DNA of 64,000 nucleotides from Prevotellaceae bacterium UBA2744 (GTDB taxonomy: Bacteria > Bacteroidota > Bacteroidia > Bacteroidales > Bacteroidaceae), in contig DEJQ01000024.1 in assembly GCA_002353575.1 (NCBI GenBank), positions 70,618 to 134,617 of the forward strand, given 5' to 3'. The translations under genes and the position numbers were made by a program. The notes under the pieces were generated by a model. It was given only the letters and a program-made list of their open reading frames with translations, searched no databases and was not told the origin of the DNA. Every line of letters begins with the position of its first letter. Position 1 is the first letter of the stretch. Of the stretch, positions 1-9,334 are shown piece by piece.

Positions 1-73
1 GACTCAGTTCCGACTCAGTTCCGAGTCAGTTCCGAGTCAGTTCCGAGTCAGTTCCGACTCAGTTCCGACTCAG
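1..73. repeat. Tandem 11-bp repeat at the left window edge
   Basis: Six full copies and one partial copy of an 11-bp unit (gactcagttcc or gagtcagttcc) start at 1, 12, 23, 34, 45, 56 and 67 without a single indel. The third base of the unit is c or g, so gactc and gagtc versions are inverted relative to each other. The array probably continues left of the window. It lies downstream of the leftward UDP-glucose dehydrogenase gene. Bases 74-134 show no gene. Confidence 0.95.
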
Positions 74-134
74 AGATTCCCCTGAGCACTCTCCGAGATC
101 TCCCCAGGCACTACCGTTTATTGACTATTTCTTT

Positions 135-1466
135 TTAGTCGCGGCGGAAGATGTCGCGGGTATATACTTTGTCTTTTACGTCATCGAGGACTGTGTCGTA
201 GCGGTTGGCGATGATGGCATTGCTGCGGGCTTTGAATTCGGCGATGTCGCCCACTACCTGCGAACCGAAGAAGGTGGTGCCGTCTTCGAGTGTGGGCTCA
301 TAGATGATTACGTTGGCTCCCTTTGCCTTGATGCGCTTCATGATGCCCTGTATGGAGGACTGGCGGAAGTTGTCGGAGTTGGATTTCATCGTGAGGCGAT
401 ATACCCCGATGGTGACTTGACGTTCCTGCTGCTGGTTCCAGTGTGTGCGGTTGGTATAGCTGTAGTAACCTGCCATCTGTAGTACGCGGTCGGCAATGAA
501 GTCTTTGCGTGTGCGGTTGGAATCGACGATGGCGGACATCATGGTCTGCGGCACGTCCTGATAGTTGGCAAGCAGCTGCTTGGTGTCCTTCGGCAGACAA
601 TAGCCGCCATATCCAAACGACGGGTTGTTGTAGTGTGTGCCGATACGGGGGTCGAGTCCTACACCCTTGATGATAGCTTCGGTGTCGAGTCCCTTCACTT
701 CGGCATAGGTGTCGAGTTCGTTGAAGTAGCTGACGCGCAGGGCCAGATAGGTATTGGCAAAGAGTTTTACGGCTTCAGCCTCCTTCGTTCCCATGAAGAG
801 AACAGGTATGTCCTGCTTGATGGCACCTTCTGCGAGGAGTGAGGCGAAGGTGTGGGCAGCCTCTTCGAGGTGTTCGCCGCATATGGCGAGTATGGTCTGG
901 TTCTCGGTTTCGTTCTCGACTCCCTTGAGCAGTTTCGGGTAGCCCACGATGATGCGGCTGGGGTATAGGTTGTCGTAGAGAGCCTTCGACTCGCGCAGGA
1001 ACTCAGGCGAGAAGAGCAGGTTGAATTTCTTACCTGCCAGTTTTGGGGTGGTCATGAACTTGATGGCATACTTGCAGTAGAGGCTGCGGCAGTAGCCAAC
1101 GGGGATGGTGCTCTTTATGACCATGACGGCAGTGGGATTGACGTCGAGGACGAGGTCGATGACTTCCTCTACGTGGCTCGTGTCGAAGTAGTTCTTCACG
1201 GGGTCGTAGTTGGTAGGTGCTGCGATGACCACGAAGTCGGCATCCTTATATGCGGCAGCCCCGTCGAGGGTGGCTGTGAGGTTGAGAGGCTTCTCTGCCA
1301 GATATTTCTCTATGTATTCGTCTTGGATGGGCGACTTGCGGTTGTTGATGAGATCTACCTTTTCAGGTATTACATCCACTGCTACCACTTCGTTGTGCTG
1401 AGCCAGGAGGGTAGCAATGCTGAGTCCGACATATCCCGTGCCGGCAACGGCTATTTTGTATTTCAT
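135..1466 (-). CDS. ugd: UDP-glucose 6-dehydrogenase (nucleotide-sugar dehydrogenase)
   Basis: A cytosolic enzyme of the UDP-glucose/GDP-mannose dehydrogenase family. It performs two NAD-dependent oxidations of UDP-glucose to UDP-glucuronate, a precursor for capsule and surface polysaccharide. The 443-residue protein opens with the Rossmann glycine motif GTGYVGLS at residues 8-15. The catalytic cysteine is visible in GYGGYCLPKD near residue 289, and the C-terminal UDP-binding domain follows. I chose the Met of MKYKIAVAG as start. The frame stays open 69 bases upstream, but that stretch is tandem repeat (gttgatagtt type) and reads as low-complexity peptide. Length and motifs are normal. UDP-glucose is the likely substrate, but another nucleotide sugar cannot be excluded. 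Confidence 0.93.
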   Translation of the reverse strand: MKYKIAVAGTGYVGLSIATLLAQHNEVVAVDVIPEKVDLINNRKSPIQDEYIEKYLAEKPLNLTATLDGAAAYKDADFVVIAAPTNYDPVKNYFDTSHVEEVIDLVLDVNPTAVMVIKSTIPVGYCRSLYCKYAIKFMTTPKLAGKKFNLLFSPEFLRESKALYDNLYPSRIIVGYPKLLKGVENETENQTILAICGEHLEEAAHTFASLLAEGAIKQDIPVLFMGTKEAEAVKLFANTYLALRVSYFNELDTYAEVKGLDTEAIIKGVGLDPRIGTHYNNPSFGYGGYCLPKDTKQLLANYQDVPQTMMSAIVDSNRTRKDFIADRVLQMAGYYSYTNRTHWNQQQERQVTIGVYRLTMKSNSDNFRQSSIQGIMKRIKAKGANVIIYEPTLEDGTTFFGSQVVGDIAEFKARSNAIIANRYDTVLDDVKDKVYTRDIFRRD

Positions 1467-1470
1467 GTTT

Positions 1471-1533
1471 CGTTGATAGTTAGGAGTTGATAGTTGAGGA
1501 GTTGTGAAGTTAAAAAAGTTAAGGAGTTGAGAC
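1471..1533. repeat. Degenerate gttgatagtt/aggagttg repeat
   Basis: Imperfect repetition of gttgatagtt and aggagttg elements just upstream of the ugd start. It creates a spurious N-terminal extension of the ugd frame. It abuts a second, unrelated 7-bp array at 1537. Confidence 0.7.
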
Positions 1534-1536
1534 AAT

Positions 1537-1615
1537 CCTTCGACCTTTGGCCTTTGACCTTCGACCTTTGACCTTCGACCTTTGACCTTCGACCTCAGAC
1601 CTTCGACTTTTTACC
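1537..1615. repeat. 7-bp minisatellite, TTYGACC type
   Basis: About ten consecutive 7-bp units of the form ttcgacc, tttgacc, tttggcc and tcagacc (on the complementary strand ggtcgaa, ggtcaaa, ggtctga). Units begin at 1539 and recur every 7 bases to about 1608. The array crosses the 3' end of the GH51 gene: the stop codon (tca at 1595-1597 on this strand) and the last residues, SKV, are made of repeat units. The same family recurs at 17070. Confidence 0.92.
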
Positions 1616-4072
1616 TTTGACAATTCTTATCGTTGCAAAAGAATAGGCGGGTAGAGTGACGGTGAAGGTCTTGCCTACGCTGACGGTCTTGGTTGTGTTC
1701 TCTGCCCATTGGTTAGCCTTGTTGGGGTCGTCGGGCTGACTGAGCAGGAGCATAGTAGCTTCTTTCTTGTACTGTTCGAGGTCGATGCCTTCACCCAGGT
1801 CGATGGTCAGTTCGTTGTCTTTACCGAATAGGCTGACAACCTTGATGATGATGTCGCCCGTCTTGGAATCCATTACTATTGAGTTACGTACGCGCAGGTC
1901 GAGGTCGCCACGGTTGGCTTTCTTGTCGTCGCTGACGATGTCGGCATGGAGTCGGGAATAGATATACTTGTCGCCGGCATTCTGTCCGAAGGCGCGATGC
2001 ACGTAGTAGTTGGCCGTAGGGTCGGCTTTTGTCTCGTTGAAGAAAATCATGTCTGGCGACCAGTTCTTGTGGTCGTAGTGGCAGAGCAGAGGTGCGTAGC
2101 TTGACATGACTACTACGTCGGCATTGCGCTCTACGTTGGTCAGGTACAATGCCTCGATGAGAGCGTTTGTTACGCGATTGCCCTTCGATGCCCATTCGCC
2201 AAGATAGACCTTCGTGCCCTTTCTGTCGTAGGAGTCGTAGAAATCCTGATGATGGAAATACCAGCCTGGAGTGTTGTAGTAGTGCTCATCTACGATGTCA
2301 ATATTATGCTTGCGGGCTGCCTGCCATCCGTATTCGTAGTCGCTGCCTTCCCAGAACGGACCGACAGTGCCCACGACGGTAATCTCAGGATGAGCTGCCT
2401 TGATGCCGTTCACGAGGAAGAGGTAGCGTTCCATGAACGTATCGCTGATAAGGTCTTCGTTTCCGATGCCGATATACTTCAGGTTGAACGGTTTCGGATG
2501 TCCTGCCTTGGCACGCATCTTAGCCAGCGGACTGGTCTTCGCGTCGCCGTTAGCCCATTCGATGAGGTCGAGCAGTTCCTGCAGGTACGACTCCATAGTG
2601 AGGGGCTTGCCGTTGTAGGTGTATGGCGAGGGTTGCCCCTTCAGGTCGCGTTCGAATGGTATGCCTCCCTGCTGTCCGTTGCCTCCGCGCCATGAGTTCT
2701 GACAGGGTACGCCTGCTGCAAGTACTGGAAGCGGTTCGGCTCCCATGTCCTCGCAGAAGAGAAAATACTCATAGAAGCCGAGTCCTCGACTCTGGTGGTA
2801 GTGCCAGATATTCATGTCCGACTGGCGTTCCCATAATTCGCCGACAGTAGCCTGCCAGTGGTATATGTTGTCGATGCCCTGTCCGTGGGAAGCACATCCA
2901 CCAGGGAAACGCACGAAACGCGGGTGCAGGTCGGCGATGAGCTGGGCAAGATCCTTGCGGAGTCCGTTCTTGCGCCCCTTATATGTATCCTGTGGAAAAA
3001 GACTTACGAAGTCGATGTCGAGCCAGCCTGTCTGCAGTGGTTCGATGACCAGCTGGGCCTTGTCGGCAGAAGCAGAAGGCGTGAGTACCGCCTTCGATTG
3101 TTTCCATTCCTTATGTGCAGAGAGAGTGGCGGATGCGAGGACGGTGCCGTCGGCAACGAGGCTGACGCGTACCTTACCGCTACCCTTGACGAAGGCTGAG
3201 AGGTCGTAGTGTGCCTTTGCCTTCACGGCGATGCCGTTCCACCCCTTGTTGATGAGGCGGGTGCCGACAGTGTTGGTGGTCAGAGTGACATAATGTGAAT
3301 TGTTCTTGTGGAGCGGAGCCTGAGTGTTAACCTGCCACGAGCCGTCGCCTTCAAAACTCCATGCTGTCTGCGAATTCCATCCGTTGTGGTCGTCGGCAGT
3401 GTATTCGAAATCGCGGTTCTGCAGCAGTTCGGCATAGAGTCCGCCGTCGGCAGCATAGCTGATGTCCTCGAAGAAAGCTCCGAAGAGCAGAGGTGAGATG
3501 TCCTTCTGGTCAGAGAAGTCAGCATTGATAGAAGTGCGGAACGACTGAGCCGACTTGTTGAGGGCAGCCCCGCTCTGTATGATATTCTCCTGTTCGTTCT
3601 TTGCGTTGGCGGCTGCAACCTGAGCGCGCTGAATGAGCTGTTTTATGTGGCGGAACGGAACCTTTACCGCCCAGTCTTTGCGGGTGCGCAGTTCCTTTTG
3701 CTTTGCCTCGAAGTCTGCCTGTGACAGACGGGGGTAGTCCTGCGGTTTCCAGTGTATGAGATCTTCACTCTCGGTGATGCCTATCTGCGGATTCTTCGGA
3801 CTTGGGATGAACTCTGCAACGTAACGCTGGCCATCGGTGCGAATGACTACGTCGTGGAGTTTCTTTTCACTGCCCCAGGGTCCGTAGTCGCTGCTGAAAA
3901 TAGTGTAGTCGATGAGGTGCCAGTGCTTACCATCGATGGTGTATTCGAGTTTCAGTGGTGACGTACCGTTCTTGTAATGAGGACGGATGAGAGCTGAATC
4001 GGGTGTGGGTTGTGCCACGGCAGAGAGAAATCCGCTGAGGAGAACCGATAGGATTGCAAGGTGTTTTTTCAT
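1595..4072 (-). CDS. Secreted alpha-L-arabinofuranosidase, GH51 family
   Basis: Removes terminal alpha-L-arabinofuranosyl residues from arabinan or arabinoxylan, probably in the periplasm or at the cell surface. The 825-residue protein starts with a signal peptide (MKKHLAILSVLLSGFLSAVAQ). A region of about 150 residues that reads like a fragment of a sugar-binding or beta-propeller module comes next (GITESEDLIHWKP). The GH51 part begins near residue 180 (SPLLFGAFFEDISYAADGG) and includes a carbohydrate-binding-like stretch. The acid/base glutamate is in GIGNEDL (about 537) and the nucleophile in YLGEWAS (about 626). The C-terminal KKSKV and stop codon are encoded by the minisatellite at 1537-1615, so the original end may have been altered. 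A lipoprotein gene lies 33 bp upstream on the same strand, which suggests co-transcription. Confidence 0.92.
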   Translation of the reverse strand: MKKHLAILSVLLSGFLSAVAQPTPDSALIRPHYKNGTSPLKLEYTIDGKHWHLIDYTIFSSDYGPWGSEKKLHDVVIRTDGQRYVAEFIPSPKNPQIGITESEDLIHWKPQDYPRLSQADFEAKQKELRTRKDWAVKVPFRHIKQLIQRAQVAAANAKNEQENIIQSGAALNKSAQSFRTSINADFSDQKDISPLLFGAFFEDISYAADGGLYAELLQNRDFEYTADDHNGWNSQTAWSFEGDGSWQVNTQAPLHKNNSHYVTLTTNTVGTRLINKGWNGIAVKAKAHYDLSAFVKGSGKVRVSLVADGTVLASATLSAHKEWKQSKAVLTPSASADKAQLVIEPLQTGWLDIDFVSLFPQDTYKGRKNGLRKDLAQLIADLHPRFVRFPGGCASHGQGIDNIYHWQATVGELWERQSDMNIWHYHQSRGLGFYEYFLFCEDMGAEPLPVLAAGVPCQNSWRGGNGQQGGIPFERDLKGQPSPYTYNGKPLTMESYLQELLDLIEWANGDAKTSPLAKMRAKAGHPKPFNLKYIGIGNEDLISDTFMERYLFLVNGIKAAHPEITVVGTVGPFWEGSDYEYGWQAARKHNIDIVDEHYYNTPGWYFHHQDFYDSYDRKGTKVYLGEWASKGNRVTNALIEALYLTNVERNADVVVMSSYAPLLCHYDHKNWSPDMIFFNETKADPTANYYVHRAFGQNAGDKYIYSRLHADIVSDDKKANRGDLDLRVRNSIVMDSKTGDIIIKVVSLFGKDNELTIDLGEGIDLEQYKKEATMLLLSQPDDPNKANQWAENTTKTVSVGKTFTVTLPAYSFATIRIVKGKKSKV

Positions 4073-4105
4073 AATTTAATTTGGTGTGTTTTGTTTGTAC
4101 TCGAT

Positions 4106-5095
4106 TTATTTGGTGTATTTATTTGTAATAAACATTTTCCCGTTGAGGACAGTCAGGGTGACTGTGATGAGAGAGCCGGACTTGGCGTGACGGCAGCGGA
4201 ACGAATAACTCTTCACCGGCTTGTCGTTATCGACGAGGTCTGTAAGGAACGGTTTCCACTTGGATGCATCGTTGTCGGCGGCAAGGGTGCCATAGGTGGC
4301 TTTTGCCGATTCGGGCTGGTAGGTGTCGCCAGAGAGCAGTTCGTCAGCAATGTTGGAGATGAAGAGTTCGTTGGCTTTATTCATAATGGCAGCGACGTCG
4401 TCGTCGGAGATGGTTACCTTGGCATTCTCGTCGCGTATGATGCCGGTGAAGTCGTAGGTGTATTCATCATCGACCTCGGTAAGCTTGTTTGAGTTGAACT
4501 TATAAACCAATTGGCGGGTGAAACTGTTGGATGTTGTCTTGGCAGAAGCCTTGCCGGCAGGATCGAAAGTGCTACCCTCGAAGGTGGTGTCGCTGACTGT
4601 GATGTAACCGGCTACAGTCTCGCGAGAGTCACCGAAATTGGCATTGATGGCATCGGCCTGCTGCACGATGATGGTTGTCTGCTTGCTGAGAGAGGGAAAG
4701 AGAAGCGATTCGCCCTCGGACGATGTGCTGCTTTTGTTTACCGACGGAGTGCGGACGGTGAGAGTGTAGTTGCCGGGAGCAAGAGGAAGTGTGACGGGAA
4801 ACGAGAAATTAGTCGGCACTCGCAGATCCTGATCCTTAAATACGGGAATGGAATCTGTCTTTCTGCCGCTTTCACTTATCAGACAGGTGAAATAGGCAGA
4901 GGAAGAAAAATAGACGTGTTCGCCGTAGTCGGCAAAGGAAACTCCGACAGTGGCCTTCTGACCGGTGTAGAGACGTGCAGGAGTGACGGTAAGGTCGCCC
5001 AGTGTGGGAGATTTAGATGATACTTTGTCGTTTGAACAACTGCTCATGCCTGCCGCAATGAGTGTGGAGATGAGAGTCGCGTGTAATGCTTTCAT
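4106..5095 (-). CDS. Lipoprotein of unknown function
   Basis: I do not recognise the family with certainty. The 329-residue product starts with a lipoprotein signal, MKALHATLISTLIAAGMSSC, with the lipidated cysteine at residue 20. It should sit in the outer or inner membrane facing the periplasm. The rest is beta-rich and serine/threonine-rich with no catalytic motif that I can see. I placed the start at the lipoprotein Met, 69 bases inside the longest open frame, because a TAACTTTG promoter box at 5134-5141 lies upstream of it and the extension reads without a signal. It is the first gene of a probable two-gene transcript with the GH51 enzyme, so a role in arabinan use is possible but unproven. 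Confidence 0.75.
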   Translation of the reverse strand: MKALHATLISTLIAAGMSSCSNDKVSSKSPTLGDLTVTPARLYTGQKATVGVSFADYGEHVYFSSSAYFTCLISESGRKTDSIPVFKDQDLRVPTNFSFPVTLPLAPGNYTLTVRTPSVNKSSTSSEGESLLFPSLSKQTTIIVQQADAINANFGDSRETVAGYITVSDTTFEGSTFDPAGKASAKTTSNSFTRQLVYKFNSNKLTEVDDEYTYDFTGIIRDENAKVTISDDDVAAIMNKANELFISNIADELLSGDTYQPESAKATYGTLAADNDASKWKPFLTDLVDNDKPVKSYSFRCRHAKSGSLITVTLTVLNGKMFITNKYTK

Positions 5096-5133
5096 AATGT
5101 ATGGAATAATCCTTTGTAAATAATATTTTGCGA

Positions 5134-5141
5134 CAAAGTTA
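5134..5141 (-). promoter_or_regulatory. Promoter -7 box for the lipoprotein/GH51 unit
   Basis: The reverse strand reads TAACTTTG, matching the Bacteroidetes TAnnTTTG consensus, 39 bp upstream of the lipoprotein start. It is back to back with the ribE promoter. Confidence 0.65.
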
Positions 5142-5164
5142 GTCGCTTTCATGAGAAAAATCAA

Positions 5165-5172
5165 TATCTTTG
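5165..5172 (+). promoter_or_regulatory. Promoter -7 box for ribE
   Basis: TATCTTTG matches TAnnTTTG exactly and ends 19 bases before the ribE start codon, leaving a short leader. There is no room for an FMN riboswitch. Confidence 0.7.
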
Positions 5173-5191
5173 CGCAAAATTATATTTTATT

Positions 5192-5797
5192 ATGTTTAGC
5201 GGAATAGTAGAAGAATTTGCTACGGTAGTAGCTGTCGAACACGAACTTGAGAATATTCACCTGACGATGACCTGTTCGTTTGTAGGAGAACTGAAGATAG
5301 ACCAGAGTGTGTCGCACAACGGAGTGTGCCTGACTGTGGTGCGCCTGAAAGACGATACTTACACGGTGACAGCCATGAAGGAGACACTGGAGAAGTCGAA
5401 CCTTGGACTGCTGAAGGTCGGTGACAAGGTAAATGTGGAACGCTCGATGATGATGAACGGCAGACTGGACGGACATATCGTTCAGGGACATGTGGATATG
5501 ACAGCTGTGTGTACGTCGAAGAAAGACCAGCAGGGCAGCTGGACATTCCGTTTCGCCTATAACTTCGACAGGGATATGGCCCGCAGGGGATATTTCACTG
5601 TTGATAAGGGCAGTGTGACGGTGAATGGCGTGAGCCTGACTGTGTGCAACAGCACGAACAACTCGTTCGAGGTAAACATAATACCATATACATACGAACA
5701 TACAAACTTCTGTGAGATTGAGGTGGGCAGTACAGTGAATCTGGAGTTTGACATCATCGGAAAATATATTGCAAGACTTACACAATTGACAAACTAA
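5192..5797 (+). CDS. ribE: Riboflavin synthase, alpha chain
   Basis: Dismutates two molecules of 6,7-dimethyl-8-ribityllumazine to riboflavin, the last step of vitamin B2 synthesis in the cytosol. The 201-residue length is typical for the trimeric enzyme. The protein begins with the hallmark MFSGIVEE and has two lumazine-binding repeats: the first (about 1-95) with SHNGVCLTV, the second (about 97-190) with TVNGVSLTV. It stands alone with its own promoter, and other rib genes are not in the window. The next gene starts 36 bp downstream on the same strand, so read-through into the PL11 lyase is possible. Confidence 0.96.
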   Translation: MFSGIVEEFATVVAVEHELENIHLTMTCSFVGELKIDQSVSHNGVCLTVVRLKDDTYTVTAMKETLEKSNLGLLKVGDKVNVERSMMMNGRLDGHIVQGHVDMTAVCTSKKDQQGSWTFRFAYNFDRDMARRGYFTVDKGSVTVNGVSLTVCNSTNNSFEVNIIPYTYEHTNFCEIEVGSTVNLEFDIIGKYIARLTQLTN

Positions 5798-5833
5798 CTA
5801 AGATATTTGTACACTTTAACTAACCATTCGACT

Positions 5834-8800
5834 ATGAAAAAAAATTTATCTATCCTGACTTTTCTGCTTATGGCTGTGACAGTCGTGGCACAGCAGAAAG
5901 TAACAGTGACGTGGGGATTCAGCGACAAGGACAACCTGAAGGCAACCGCTATCACCGGTGACACGGAAAATCTGTTGACTACAAATTATCTGAGCGGAAC
6001 CAATATCGCAACAGCAGAACCGATGAGCAGCGGTAATGCCGATACGGGTTTCGACATTCCGGTTTACGACCCTGTATTCATGAAATTCGGGGTGAAAACA
6101 AGAGTGACGGCAAAATCTGCAGGGCATAACATCGCAGTGAGCGTAGGACCGGCTACGGGACACACGTTCAAACCATCGAAGATTTCGTTTGATGCAGCCA
6201 AGTGCGGTACCGACGGAGGAAACTTAGACGTGTATATCAAGGGTGGTGCCGTGACTACGGAGAAGGCTCTGGCTACAGGTGTGTCGCCTATGCGAAACAA
6301 AGCAACAACAGGCAACCTTAATGGCTATTCACACCATGAATATACAGTGAGTGACGTGCTTGTGGAAAACGGCAACTTCGTACTCTTCCTGTATATCTAT
6401 AACATAAACGGTACAGATAATGAAAATCCCAAGCAGATAGCCTTCCGCAACGTGGTGATTGAAGGTGTGCTCGACGAACCCATCTACGATGTGAGCCACT
6501 ATGTGACTGCCGCTACGTGTAAGTCGGCTACAGGCGAAGAACTTAATCTGTTTGACATTGCAAAGGGACTGAAAGACAATGGACGGGCTACCTACCCGAC
6601 ACTGCTGTACGGTGCCCCGACAGACTTCAGTCTGACACTTGCCGACGGATTCACATATAGTGCAGAATATAATAATAAGACTGTCACATATACTATCAAG
6701 GACGCGTCGAACGAGACTGTGTTTACGTTCAGCATACTCTTCAAGGTGACGAACCGTACTCCGAAACCTGCAGCACAGGCTTTGAAGCGCGGACTGATGG
6801 CAGTAAACCTGTCACAGTCGGGCGGAGGCGGAAACCTCGTAAGCTGGCGCTCGAGAAAGACGGACGCCAAGAACTACCGGTTCGTGTTGTATCGCGGAAC
6901 GAATGCCACCACTCAGGCTACAAAACTGAACAATGGCAAGCCAATCATGGGTAAGACCAACTACGTGGATGCCAGCGGTACAAGTGTTGACTACTATAAA
7001 CTGGAAGTCTATGACGGAAACAATAATCTCATCGAAACAGAAGTGAGCACCAAGACCTGGGCTAACCAGACACGCAGCATACCGCTTGCCGACGCTCCGG
7101 TTGACAAGGTGAATGGTGCTACTTATACTCCACACGACATAGAAATATGCGATATGGACGGCGACGGTGAGTATAATTTTATTGTAAAATGGTTCCCAAG
7201 CAATGCAAAGGACGCTGCCAGCAATGGTACGACTTCCAATATATACTTCGACTGCTACAAGGCTGACGGCACGTTCATGTGGCGTATCGACATGGGGCAG
7301 AACTTCTTCGCTTCGCAGCATACAGTGCAGTTTATCTGCTGGGACTTCGACGGCGACGGCTATGGCGAATTCATGGCAAAGACAGCTCCCGGAACTAAGG
7401 ACGGTGAAGGAAACTGGGTACTCCTGGGAAACGATGACCCGAACGAGAACCTGAAGAGTAGTCGCGGGAAGCAGGATCATGGCAGCGAATACATCACAGT
7501 CTTCGACGGACTGACCGGTGGCGAGATTTCCACTATCCCATACCATACAGACTACAATGCGGGACTTTCATACTGGGGTGACAGCAAACAGAATAAGTCG
7601 GAACGCTATTTGGCTGCTATCGCATGGCTCGACGGCGATGGTAAGAACCCGAGTCCTATATTCTCACGCGGTTACTATGACGGAGCCTTTGTAGGTGCCT
7701 ACGACTTCGACGGAGCAAACCTGAAGGAGCGTTGGGTGAGCCGGAATACTGTAAAAGGTCAGGGACTCTGGGGCGAGGGCGCCCACTGGATACTTGTAGG
7801 TGACTGTACAGGAAACGGCAAACAGGATATTGTCTATGGTTCGGCAATACTGAAGAACGACGGGACTTTGTTGCATCGCACGGGATTTGGTCATGGTGAT
7901 GCCCTGCACATGAGTGATTTCAATCCTGCAAACCCGGGCAAGGAAATATTCATGGTGCTGGAGGACAAGCCGAACTGGGGATGGAGTATGAGAGATGCCA
8001 AGACAGGAAAATCGCTGCAGCATGTGGTTACCGGTACGGATACCGGTCGCGGACTGGCTGCACACTTCGACCACGAACAGGATTGTTCGCAGTTCATACA
8101 TAGTGCTTCGGCTGCTATGTTTAATTGTGACGACTATTCTGAATTAGCCCCCACATGGGCGTTGGGCAGTTCCGGCGCTACTGCAAACTACCGTATATAC
8201 TGGGACGGCGACCTTGCAGATGAGTTCTGTGACAAGAGTATCATCGGACACTGGAACTCAACCGGCAAGTATTTCGATCGCTATAAGATAAACGGTGGTA
8301 ATTATGTGCCGGGCAACCTGAACGACGGAACAAAATACCATCCGGGACTGCTTGCAGATGTATGTGGAGACTGGCGTGAGGAAATCATCAACTGGACAGA
8401 AACTAACGGAAAGTACTCGCTTGTAATCAACGCGACAAGTTATCCGACTGATTATATGTTGCCGCACCTCATGGACGATATGGACTATCGTGCACAGGTG
8501 ATTGCACAGAACGTGTGCTACAATCAGCCTCCTCACCTTTCGTTCGACCCGATAGTGGAATACACTGTGAAGCGTACTGCTGTAAATATCGGTAAGACTG
8601 CGGAATTTGCTGCTGCACATCCTGAGGTGGGAGACTATTGGGATTGCTTCTACACTACTTATCCAGTGGAGATACCAGAAGGAGTTGATGCGTGGGCTGT
8701 TGCAGGACGCGATGTAAATGCTGATACTCTGAAACTGACTAAGATAGCTGTTGGCAAGACTATTCCTGCTAATAGCGGTATTATTTACAATACCAAGAAT

Positions 8801-9220
8801 GCTACGGCGGCATTCAGACCGTCTATCAAGACTGCAATGACAGTGTCGAATGCTTCATTGAAGGGTTCATATTGCGATTCACTGCTGACAGAAGGTATGT
8901 ATGCCTACTATAAATTCCGCGACGGCGAGAACGGACTCGGATTCTATCGCGTGAACGGTGAAACTGTAGAGGGCGGAACAGGATTCATGCAGTTGCTGGC
9001 AAACGGTGCGGCAGACTTCTATCGCCTTGGCGACTCCATGAACCCGACATATGTAGCTCCGCTGATAGACGTAATCGATTCGGCAACAGAAGTGGTTAAG
9101 GCTGCAGAACCGGCAGAGTATTATCAGATGGATGGCAGAAGGGTAGAAACCCCTGTCGCAGGAACCACCTATATTGTCAAGATGACCGACGGTTCTGTCC
9201 GTAAGCAGATGTTCAAGTAA
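5834..9220 (+). CDS. Secreted rhamnogalacturonan lyase, PL11 family
   Basis: Cleaves the rhamnose-galacturonate backbone of rhamnogalacturonan I by beta-elimination, outside the cytoplasm. The 1128-residue protein has a signal peptide (MKKNLSILTFLLMAVTVVAQ), so I start at this Met rather than nine codons upstream. Residues about 20-310 form extra beta-rich modules. The PL11 part spans about 314-900. It opens with a fibronectin-like segment (LVSWR...YRFVLYRG), continues with calcium-binding-like DMDGDGEYN and DFDGDGYGEF loops, and closes with PPHLSFDP. A further beta domain (about 930-1080) leads to a C-terminal tail, MDGRRVETP...DGSVRKQMFK, that resembles the tails of the other large secreted proteins here. 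It is longer than usual for PL11 because of the flanking modules. Endo and exo modes cannot be told apart by eye. Confidence 0.92.
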   Translation: MKKNLSILTFLLMAVTVVAQQKVTVTWGFSDKDNLKATAITGDTENLLTTNYLSGTNIATAEPMSSGNADTGFDIPVYDPVFMKFGVKTRVTAKSAGHNIAVSVGPATGHTFKPSKISFDAAKCGTDGGNLDVYIKGGAVTTEKALATGVSPMRNKATTGNLNGYSHHEYTVSDVLVENGNFVLFLYIYNINGTDNENPKQIAFRNVVIEGVLDEPIYDVSHYVTAATCKSATGEELNLFDIAKGLKDNGRATYPTLLYGAPTDFSLTLADGFTYSAEYNNKTVTYTIKDASNETVFTFSILFKVTNRTPKPAAQALKRGLMAVNLSQSGGGGNLVSWRSRKTDAKNYRFVLYRGTNATTQATKLNNGKPIMGKTNYVDASGTSVDYYKLEVYDGNNNLIETEVSTKTWANQTRSIPLADAPVDKVNGATYTPHDIEICDMDGDGEYNFIVKWFPSNAKDAASNGTTSNIYFDCYKADGTFMWRIDMGQNFFASQHTVQFICWDFDGDGYGEFMAKTAPGTKDGEGNWVLLGNDDPNENLKSSRGKQDHGSEYITVFDGLTGGEISTIPYHTDYNAGLSYWGDSKQNKSERYLAAIAWLDGDGKNPSPIFSRGYYDGAFVGAYDFDGANLKERWVSRNTVKGQGLWGEGAHWILVGDCTGNGKQDIVYGSAILKNDGTLLHRTGFGHGDALHMSDFNPANPGKEIFMVLEDKPNWGWSMRDAKTGKSLQHVVTGTDTGRGLAAHFDHEQDCSQFIHSASAAMFNCDDYSELAPTWALGSSGATANYRIYWDGDLADEFCDKSIIGHWNSTGKYFDRYKINGGNYVPGNLNDGTKYHPGLLADVCGDWREEIINWTETNGKYSLVINATSYPTDYMLPHLMDDMDYRAQVIAQNVCYNQPPHLSFDPIVEYTVKRTAVNIGKTAEFAAAHPEVGDYWDCFYTTYPVEIPEGVDAWAVAGRDVNADTLKLTKIAVGKTIPANSGIIYNTKNATAAFRPSIKTAMTVSNASLKGSYCDSLLTEGMYAYYKFRDGENGLGFYRVNGETVEGGTGFMQLLANGAADFYRLGDSMNPTYVAPLIDVIDSATEVVKAAEPAEYYQMDGRRVETPVAGTTYIVKMTDGSVRKQMFK

Positions 9221-9241
9221 AAAACAATACATATCCAAAAG

Positions 9242-9275
9242 AAATCACAATCTGACTCAGGTTGTGATTTTTTTG
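9242..9275 (+). terminator. Rho-independent terminator after the PL11 gene
   Basis: A stem of aaatcacaa (9242-9250) and ttgtgattt (9262-9270) with an 11-base loop is followed by a long T run. Confidence 0.85.
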
Positions 9276-9334
9276 TTTTTTTTACTAACGTACTCTCTTT
9301 ATTTCATTTATTATGCGTATCTTCGCGGCAAATA

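Noticed and set aside
5096..5191. FMN riboswitch before riboflavin synthase
   Set aside because: The leader after the promoter box is only about 12-19 bases and lacks the conserved RFN motifs.
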